From assembly GCF_019039035.1 (NCBI RefSeq), contig NZ_JAHNZT010000007.1:1-64000 (forward strand): a DNA stretch of 64,000 nucleotides, in the 5' to 3' direction. Below the pieces are notes generated by a model. The model searched no databases and was not told where the DNA came from. It saw only the letters and a list, made by a program, of their open reading frames with translations. This document shows, piece by piece, positions 58,634 through 64,000 of the stretch. The translations under genes and the position numbers were made by a program. The stretch comes from Citreicoccus inhibens. Lineage in GTDB: Bacteria; Myxococcota; Myxococcia; Myxococcales; Myxococcaceae. Every line of letters starts with the position of its first letter. The stretch's first letter is position 1.

Positions 58634-60336
58634 GCTTCTTCGACACCCACCTGCTGAACGTCGTCATCTACCTGCCGCTCGTGTTCGCGGCGCTGGTGCT
58701 GATGCTGCCCGCGAGCGAGCCGGGGCAGATTCGCGCCGTCACCCTCGTGGGCATGCTGCTGGACCTCGTGTTCGGCGCGTGGGCGTACCTGCGCTACGAG
58801 CCGGGCGGCCCCGAGTTCCAGATGGAGTTCCGGGTGCCGTGGTTCGAGCACTTCGGGACGAGCTACCACCTGGGCGTGGATGGCCTGGCGGCCAGCCTGC
58901 TGATGCTCACCGTCTTCCTGGGGCCGTTGGTCGTCCTGGCGTCGACCACGTACATCTCGCACCGCATCAAGGAGTTCCATCTGGCGCTGCTGGTGCTCCA
59001 GACGACGATGCTGGGCGCGCTGGCCTCGATGGACGTCCTGCTCTTCTACATCTTCTTCGAGGCCATGCTCGTCCCCATGTACCTGCTGGTGGGCGTGTGG
59101 GGCGCCGAGGACCGCCAGATGGCGGCGGTGAAGTTCTTCCTCTACACGCTGGTCGGCTCGCTGCTGATGCTGGTGGCCATCGTGTCGCTGTACTTCATCA
59201 GCGCCCCGCCGGGAGCGCGCTCGTTCGACTACGCCACGATGTACAACAACCTCCTGTCCGCCAACCGCTCGCTGGCCGCGTGCGTGAATGGACCGGAAGG
59301 CGCGTGCGCGTCACTCACCGGACTGGCGAAGCTGCTGCACACCTGGGGGCCGTGGATGTTCGCCGCCTTCGCGCTGGCGTTCGCCATCAAGGTCCCGATG
59401 TGGCCGGTGCACACGTGGCTGCCGGACGCCCACGTCCAGGCGCCCGTCGCGGGCTCCATGATTCTGGCCGGCGTCATGCTGAAGATGGGCACGTACGGCT
59501 TCTGGCGCTTCGCCATCCCGTTCTTCCCGGTGGCCGCGCAGCAGGCCCGGCCGTTCCTGGCCACGCTGGCCGTCATCGGCATCGTGTACGGCGCGCTGAT
59601 GTGCCTGGCGCAGCGGGACATCAAGAAGCTCATCGCCTACTCGTCCGTGAGCCACCTGGGCTACTGCATGCTGGGCATGCTCGCGGTGACGGTCGAAGGC
59701 GCCACGGGCAGCGCGTACCAGATGCTGAACCACGGCGTGTCCACGGGCGCGTTGTTCCTCCTGTTCGGCTTCCTCTATGAGCGCCGCCACTCGCGCCTGA
59801 TGTCGGACTTCGGAGGCATCGCCAAGGTGATGCCGGTGTTCACGGTGGCGTTCATCATCATCACGTTCTCGTCCATCGCGGTGCCGGGCACCAACGGCTT
59901 CATCGGCGAGTTCCTGGTGCTCCTGGGCACCTTCAAGAGCAGCCTGAGCCTGGGCTTCGGCGCGTTCGCCACGCTGGGTGTCATCCTGGGCGCGGCCTAC
60001 ATGCTGTGGATGGTGCAGAAGGTGTTCTTCGGCGCCCTCACCCACCGCGAGAACCAGCACCTGCGCGACATGAACCTGCGCGAGGTGCTCACCGTGCTGC
60101 CCTTCATCATCATGGTGCCGGTGATGGGCCTGATGCCGCAGCCCTTCCTCGACCGCATTGCTCCGTCCACCGACCGATTCGTGGCGCGCGCCAGCGTGGG
60201 CGCTCCCGGGGCGCAGGTGAAGGATGACCAGTTGCGCGTCGAGGCGATGGCCCTGCCCTCTTCCGCCACCGCGGCCGCGCCCTCCGCGCATGTGCCGCAC
60301 GCCGCCCGCGCCGCGGCGCCCTCGCCCCGGCCGTAG
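58630..60336 (+). CDS. nuoM: NADH-quinone oxidoreductase subunit M
   Basis: 568 residues from ATG at 58630. Proton-pumping membrane subunit: FYIFFEAMLVPMYLLVGVWG (Glu), FALAFAIKVPMWPVHTWLPDAHVQAPVAGSMILAGVMLKMGTYG (Lys), RDIKKLIAYSSVSHLGYCMLG, YQMLNHGVSTGALFLLFGFLYERRHSRL. The last ~50 residues are an Ala/Pro/Ser extension beyond the usual end. Confidence 0.96.
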   Translation: MSFFDTHLLNVVIYLPLVFAALVLMLPASEPGQIRAVTLVGMLLDLVFGAWAYLRYEPGGPEFQMEFRVPWFEHFGTSYHLGVDGLAASLLMLTVFLGPLVVLASTTYISHRIKEFHLALLVLQTTMLGALASMDVLLFYIFFEAMLVPMYLLVGVWGAEDRQMAAVKFFLYTLVGSLLMLVAIVSLYFISAPPGARSFDYATMYNNLLSANRSLAACVNGPEGACASLTGLAKLLHTWGPWMFAAFALAFAIKVPMWPVHTWLPDAHVQAPVAGSMILAGVMLKMGTYGFWRFAIPFFPVAAQQARPFLATLAVIGIVYGALMCLAQRDIKKLIAYSSVSHLGYCMLGMLAVTVEGATGSAYQMLNHGVSTGALFLLFGFLYERRHSRLMSDFGGIAKVMPVFTVAFIIITFSSIAVPGTNGFIGEFLVLLGTFKSSLSLGFGAFATLGVILGAAYMLWMVQKVFFGALTHRENQHLRDMNLREVLTVLPFIIMVPVMGLMPQPFLDRIAPSTDRFVARASVGAPGAQVKDDQLRVEAMALPSSATAAAPSAHVPHAARAAAPSPRP

Positions 60337-60351
60337 GTCCAAGAGACTCCC

Positions 60352-61911
60352 ATGACCCTGCCCAACATCACCCTGGCAGACTTCCTCCCGCTGCTGCCCG
60401 CCCTCATCATGGTGGTGGGCGCCTCCATCCTGCTGCTGTCGGAGGTGTTCCTCTCCTCCTCGGCGTCCCGCGGGTACCAGGCAGTCCTCACCGTGGCCAC
60501 GGCGGTGGCGAGCGGCCTGACGGCCCTGGGGCTCATGTTCGAGCCGCCGCACGCGGTGTTCCTCGGCTACGGCGTGCTGGACCCCTTCTCCAGCTTCCTC
60601 ACGCTGGTGGTCTGCGTAGGCCTGGCGCTGGCCGCGCTCGCGTCGGTGAGCTTCCTGCGCAAGCGCGGGGCGGAGCGCGGTGAGTTCTACGCGCTGATGC
60701 TCTTCGCCTCGGCGGGCATGAGCCTGCTGGCGATGTCCGCCGAGTTCATCACCCTGTTCGTCAACCTCGAGGTCCTCTCGGTCGCGACGTACGCGCTGAC
60801 GGCGTACCTGCGGCGCGGGACGCGGCCCAGCGAGGCGGGCTTCAAGTACTTCATCCTCGGCGCCTTCTCTTCCGCGGTGCTGCTGTACGGCACGGCGCTG
60901 CTCTACGGCGCCACGGGCACCACGAAGCTGGCGGACATGGCCGGGCCGCTGTCGCAGGCGCTCGCCACCGCTCCGGCGCTCGTCTACACCGGCGCCATCC
61001 TGGTGGCCGCGGGCTTCGCCTTCAAGGTCGCGGCGGTTCCGTTCCACATGTGGACGCCGGACGTCTACGAGGGCGCGCCCACGCCCGTGACGGCGCTGAT
61101 GAGCGCGGGCGTCAAGGCGGCGGCCTTCGCGGCGATGGTCCGCGTGTTCCTCACCGTGGGCAAGGGCATGGATCCGCACATGCCGCTGGCGCTGTTCTCC
61201 ACGCTGGCGCTGCTGACCATGGTGGTGGGCAACCTGCTCGCCATCCCCCAGCGCAACGTGAAGCGCATGCTGGCGTACTCGTCCATCGCGCACGCGGGCT
61301 ATCTGCTCCTGGGCGTGGCGGCGCTGTTCGTCACGGCGCCGGGCGAGCACTTCCGCATCCTGGGCGCCTCGGCGCTGACGGGCGGCACGCCGCTGGACGT
61401 GGCGCGCTCGGACGCGCTGCGCGGCATCCTGTACTACCTCTTGGCCTACACCTTCAGCGCGGTGGGCGCCTTCGCCCTGGTGTCCGCGCTGGAGCGCCGC
61501 GAGGACGAGGACAAGGGCACCGCGTGGGACCTGGAGCGCTTCAGCGGGCTGGCGCAGCGCCGTCCGGGTTGGGCGTTCGCGATGACCGCGTTCATGCTGT
61601 CGCTGGGAGGCATCCCGCCCACCATCGGCTTCATGAGCAAGCTGCTCATCTTCCAGTCCGCCATCGACGTGGGCCTCGTGGGCCTCACCATCGTCGCGGT
61701 GCTCTCCAGCGCGGCCGGCGTGTACTACTACCTGCGCGTGGTGGTTTACATGTTCATGCGGCCGGTCCCCGAGGGTGCGCAGACGTTGGAGCGCAGCTGG
61801 GGCACGGAGGTGGCGCTCGTCATCTCCACCGTCGCCGTGGTGCTGCTGGGCATCATCCCCGGCCGCGTCAGCGAGTGGCTCGCCCACGCGGGCACGCTGT
61901 TCGGCCAGTAG
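60352..61911 (+). CDS. nuoN: NADH-quinone oxidoreductase subunit N
   Basis: 519 residues; third antiporter-like subunit. Motifs: FITLFVNLEVLSVATYALTAYLRRG (Glu), GFAFKVAAVPFHMWTPDVYEGAPTPVTALMSAGVKAAAFA (Lys), NVKRMLAYSSIAHAGYLLLGVAALF, MLSLGGIPPTIGFMSKLLIFQSAI. Last gene of the cluster; a GC-rich hairpin follows 25 bp after the stop. Confidence 0.95.
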   Translation: MTLPNITLADFLPLLPALIMVVGASILLLSEVFLSSSASRGYQAVLTVATAVASGLTALGLMFEPPHAVFLGYGVLDPFSSFLTLVVCVGLALAALASVSFLRKRGAERGEFYALMLFASAGMSLLAMSAEFITLFVNLEVLSVATYALTAYLRRGTRPSEAGFKYFILGAFSSAVLLYGTALLYGATGTTKLADMAGPLSQALATAPALVYTGAILVAAGFAFKVAAVPFHMWTPDVYEGAPTPVTALMSAGVKAAAFAAMVRVFLTVGKGMDPHMPLALFSTLALLTMVVGNLLAIPQRNVKRMLAYSSIAHAGYLLLGVAALFVTAPGEHFRILGASALTGGTPLDVARSDALRGILYYLLAYTFSAVGAFALVSALERREDEDKGTAWDLERFSGLAQRRPGWAFAMTAFMLSLGGIPPTIGFMSKLLIFQSAIDVGLVGLTIVAVLSSAAGVYYYLRVVVYMFMRPVPEGAQTLERSWGTEVALVISTVAVVLLGIIPGRVSEWLAHAGTLFGQ

Positions 61912-61935
61912 CCCTCGGACGCTTCGGCGTCACCC

Positions 61936-61967
61936 GCGCCCGCCCGGCCTCGTGCCTGGGCGGGCGC
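61936..61967 (+). terminator. Hairpin after nuoN
   Basis: GCGCCCGCCC (61936-61945) pairs exactly with GGGCGGGCGC (61958-61967). A weak T-containing tail (TGTCGTTT) follows. Probable end of the nuo transcript. Confidence 0.65.
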
Positions 61968-62051
61968 TGTCGTTTGGGGGTAGCAGCACTCCACCCGACA
62001 CGTAGGCGAGTGGGCGCGACGGGCTGACATGCCAGGCGTCCGCGAGCAGGG

Positions 62052-62183
62052 CTGGGGGGAAAAAGAAGGCGGCCCGGCACCCCAAAAGGGTGTCGGGCCG
62101 CGGGTCTTCTCAAGGTGACGCACCGGAAGTGCTGAAAGGGTGGGGGGGAACCACTTTCAGCCTCGCTTCGATGTGTCCCGCGG
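62052..62183 (-). ncRNA. pxr: pxr-like developmental regulatory sRNA
   Basis: Read on the minus strand. Stem-loop 1 (62160 to 62132): CTGAAAG and CTTTCAG, extended by GGT/ACC, exposing a loop of seven C (62142-62148). A short middle region has GCAC/GTGC and GGTG/CACC pairings. The terminator stem is at 62069-62101. From the predicted sigma-54 start (~62182) to the end of the terminator tail (~62052) is about 131 nt; from the base of stem-loop 1 it is about 108 nt. As I recall, M. xanthus Pxr blocks fruiting-body development, has forms of about 132 and 108 nt, a seven-C run in stem-loop 1, and lies by a sigma-54 regulator. Identity is inferred from this match, not alignment. Confidence 0.75.
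62055..62101 (-). terminator. Intrinsic terminator of the pxr-like sRNA
   Basis: A 14-bp stem with one G-T pair (62069-62082 with 62088-62101) and a 5-nt loop; on the minus strand it is followed by CTTCTTTTTC. On the plus strand there is no T tract, which fixes the direction. Confidence 0.85.
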
Positions 62184-62191
62184 ATTCCTTT

Positions 62192-62207
62192 AGCAGGTGC
62201 CATGCCA
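62192..62207 (-). promoter_or_regulatory. Sigma-54 (-24/-12) promoter of the pxr-like sRNA
   Basis: On the minus strand: TGGCAT, five bases, CTGCT, against consensus TGGCAC-N5-TTGCW, with exact GG-N10-GC spacing. It predicts initiation at about 62181-62183, which gives an RNA of the length expected for Pxr. Confidence 0.75.
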
Positions 62208-62280
62208 TGCGTGCCGAGGAGGCAAACTCCAGTTTTCTCAAGCACTTGAAGAAGGTGGGACATCCAGCCGCCCTCTTCCG

Positions 62281-62302
62281 CCGATTTCAGAGCTGAAATC
62301 GG
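62281..62302. promoter_or_regulatory. Perfect 22-bp palindrome upstream of pxr
   Basis: Arms CCGATTTCAG and CTGAAATCGG flank AG. Its core TTTCA-N4-TGAAA recurs in the next dyad. It lies about 90 bp upstream of the pxr -24/-12 element, the usual distance for an enhancer site. The same arm pattern is found before kdsB. Confidence 0.65.
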
Positions 62303-62303
62303 G

Positions 62304-62317
62304 TTTCAAATCTGAAA
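62304..62317. promoter_or_regulatory. Second TTTCA-N4-TGAAA dyad upstream of pxr
   Basis: TTTCA (62304-62308), AATC, TGAAA (62313-62317), with near-symmetric flanks (GGG and CCC). Its centre is 19 bp from that of the adjacent palindrome, so the two sites lie on nearly the same face of the helix, as in NtrC-type enhancers. Confidence 0.6.
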
Positions 62318-62414
62318 ACCCCCAACGAGTTCAGGTGGTTGCATTTTTCATGGATGAACCCGGGGGATTCCCCGGCTGCACTCGCTTCGGACAGGTGCCC
62401 GGGCGGGCGCGGGG

Positions 62415-63845
62415 CTAGTCCCGGACGACGTCCGGGGGAGGGCGGAGGTTGAGGCGCTTCATCTTCCGCCAGAGGGTGGTGGAGGAGACGCCCAGTTCGT
62501 CCGCCACCCGCGCCAGGTCCACCCCGTGGCGCTCCAGGGATTGGGCGATCGCGCGGCGCTCGGCTTCTTCCACGGCCTCGGCCAGGGACAGGCCGGTGGG
62601 CGCCCCCGGAGCTCTCTCCTCCTGGGCGGGGAGTCCGGGCGGCGGCGCCACGCGCCCCTGCGGGCGGAGCGGGAAGTCCTCGGGCAGCAGCTCATCGCCC
62701 TCGGCGAGCGCGGCGGCCTGCTCCACCAGGTTCTCCAACTCGCGCACGTTGCCGGGGAAGCCATACGTCATGAGGTGCTCCACCGCCGACGCGGACAGGC
62801 GCTTCGGACGGGGGCTGCGGGCGTTGGCGCGCTCCAGGAAGTGCTCGGCCAGGGCGGGCACGTCCTCCAGGCGCTCGCGCAGGGGCGGCACGCGCAGCAT
62901 CACCACGTTGAGGCGGTAGTAGAGGTCCTGGCGAAATCGCTTCTCGCGCACCTCCAGCTCGATGTCGCGGTTGGTGGCGGCGGCGATGCGCACGTCCACG
63001 CGCAGCGCCGTGGACTCGCCGACGCGGCGCACCTCGCCGTCCTGGAGCGTGCGCAGCAGCTTGGACTGGAAGGTGGGGCTCGTCTCCGTCACCTCGTCGA
63101 TGAAGAGCGTGCCGCCGTCGGCCTCCTCGAAGAGGCCGGTGCGCGCCTTCACCGCGCCCGTGAAGGCGCCCTTGGCGTGGCCGAACAGCTCGCTCTCCAG
63201 CAGCGTCTCGCTGATGGCGGCGCAGTTGACCGGGACGAAGGGGCGCGAGCTGCGCCGGCTGTGCGCGTGGAGCGCTCGCGCCACCAGCTCCTTGCCCGTG
63301 CCGCTCTCGCCCTGGATGAGCACGGTGGCGTCGCTCTGCGCGACGCGCAGCAGGCGCGTGGTCAGCTCGCGCATGGCGGGGCTGCGGCCCACGAGCGCCG
63401 ACAGGCCGTGGCGCTGGTTGAACTCGCTGGCGAAGGTGTCCACCGCCGCCTGGAGCTTGGCGCGCTCCAACGCGCGCTCCACGCGGTAGCGCAGCTCGCC
63501 TTCCTTGAAGGGCTTGGTGACGTAGTCGTAGGCCCCCAGGCGCATGGCCTCCACCGCGCTCTCGATGGAGCCGAACGCCGTCATCATGATGACCTGGAGC
63601 CGAGGGGCGACCTCCAGCCCGCGCTTCAGGAGCGTGAGCCCGTCCATGGGCTCCATCTTCAAGTCCGTCAGCAAGAGGTCCACGGGGCCGCTGGCCAACA
63701 GGCGCAGGGCCTCGTCGCCCGTGGCCGCCTCGGAGACGGTGTAGCCCTCGGCGCGGAGGAGCAGCGCGGTGGTGGCGCGCATGTTGCGCTGGTCGTCCAC
63801 CACGAGGATGCGTCCGCGGGGAAGCTGGGTGCTCGCGTTGGTCAT
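62415..63845 (-). CDS. pxrR: Sigma-54-dependent response regulator (PxrR-like)
   Basis: 476 residues. Receiver: ILVVDDQRN, phospho-acceptor Asp61 in [13 protein letters not shown], switch VIMMTAFGS, Lys in [14 protein letters not shown]+ domain ~150-385: Walker [28 protein letters not shown] (intact sigma-54 loop), Walker [33 protein letters not shown]. Fis-type HTH at the end ([26 protein letters not shown]). It overlaps the upstream kinase by ATGA. The sigma-54 promoter and dyads beyond its stop make the pxr-like sRNA its likely target. The symbol rests on the locus match and is tentative. Confidence 0.88.
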   Translation of the reverse strand: MTNASTQLPRGRILVVDDQRNMRATTALLLRAEGYTVSEAATGDEALRLLASGPVDLLLTDLKMEPMDGLTLLKRGLEVAPRLQVIMMTAFGSIESAVEAMRLGAYDYVTKPFKEGELRYRVERALERAKLQAAVDTFASEFNQRHGLSALVGRSPAMRELTTRLLRVAQSDATVLIQGESGTGKELVARALHAHSRRSSRPFVPVNCAAISETLLESELFGHAKGAFTGAVKARTGLFEEADGGTLFIDEVTETSPTFQSKLLRTLQDGEVRRVGESTALRVDVRIAAATNRDIELEVREKRFRQDLYYRLNVVMLRVPPLRERLEDVPALAEHFLERANARSPRPKRLSASAVEHLMTYGFPGNVRELENLVEQAAALAEGDELLPEDFPLRPQGRVAPPPGLPAQEERAPGAPTGLSLAEAVEEAERRAIAQSLERHGVDLARVADELGVSSTTLWRKMKRLNLRPPPDVVRD

Positions 63846-64000
63846 GGGAAGGACGGGGGCTGCGACAGCGGCAGCCGGAAGGTGAAGGTGGTACCACGGC
63901 CGAGGGTGCTCTCCACGGCAATCTCCCCGTGATGCTCCTCGAGGATGCGCTTCACCACCGCGAGCCCCAGCCCGGTGCCTTGCGCCTTGGTGGTGAAGAA
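63842..64000 (-). CDS. Histidine kinase, C-terminal end only (PxrK-like)
   Basis: Only the last 52 residues are inside the window; the gene begins to the right. [45 protein letters not shown] contains the F and G2 boxes of the HATPase domain. Its TGA overlaps the regulator ATG by 4 bp, so kinase and regulator are coupled. By position it corresponds to the kinase of the Pxr pathway. Confidence 0.85.
   Translation of the reverse strand, partial: FFTTKAQGTGLGLAVVKRILEEHHGEIAVESTLGRGTTFTFRLPLSQPPSFP

Overview
The window is one piece of a GC-rich (about 70%) chromosome from a myxobacterium, most likely family Myxococcaceae (Myxococcus, Corallococcus or Pyxidicoccus). Supporting this are third-position GC throughout, NtrC-type regulators with sigma-54 promoters, a eukaryotic-type Ser/Thr kinase homologue, lipoproteins with PDAG repeats, an N-terminal HTH/C-terminal receiver protein, and above all a pxr-like sRNA locus beside a sigma-54 regulator/histidine kinase pair and nuoN. 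No prophage, insertion sequence, CRISPR array, rRNA or tRNA was seen. Function calls are from sequence reading alone.

Layout. 1-5.4 kb: 3' end of a J-domain/TPR protein, yhbY, an outer-membrane protein, a decayed beta-helix gene, a DHFR-like reductase, an acyltransferase and a DoxX protein. 5.4-12.6 kb: a YdeI-like protein, an HAE1-type RND adaptor and pump behind a structured leader and a palindromic operator, then a two-gene HTTM membrane unit. 12.6-20 kb, mostly minus strand: a Gfo/Idh/MocA protein, an LTA-synthase-like phosphoglycerol transferase, an MBL-fold hydrolase, a LysM/transglycosylase protein and a large-subunit catalase. 20-26.4 kb: a HAD phosphatase, a diheme cytochrome/beta-helix lipoprotein pair, an AI-2E family permease and a ceramidase-like enzyme. 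26.5-36.8 kb: purF, a two-component system, and a CzcCBA-type heavy-metal RND efflux operon whose sigma-54 promoter and upstream repeats lie directly behind the regulator gene. 36.8-44.2 kb: an RluA-type pseudouridine synthase, wecB, kdsB, an unknown protein, an aldo/keto reductase, an ABC half-transporter, a compact leader element with an extreme Shine-Dalgarno and mini-ORF, and a small zinc-ribbon-like protein. 44.3-49.9 kb: pyrG-kdsA-kdsC (CTP and KDO supply), the HTH-receiver protein, a small heat-shock protein, a CPXCG protein and an MshEN-domain protein. 49.9-53.4 kb: serB, a predicted pseudokinase and a receiver protein. 53.6-61.9 kb: nuoEF and nuoJKLMN, without nuoABCD and nuoGHI. 61.9-64 kb: the pxr-like sRNA, its sigma-54 promoter and dyads, a PxrR-like sigma-54 regulator and the 3' end of its kinase.

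How it fits together. Two NtrC-type two-component systems each sit beside a sigma-54 promoter (czcCBA and pxr). kdsA, kdsC, kdsB and pyrG supply KDO and the CTP that KdsB uses for outer-membrane lipopolysaccharide. The most interesting cis elements are the pxr control region, a 22-bp palindrome shared by pxr and the kdsB promoter, and the self-complementary hyper-Shine-Dalgarno mini-ORF element at 43.74-43.88 kb.
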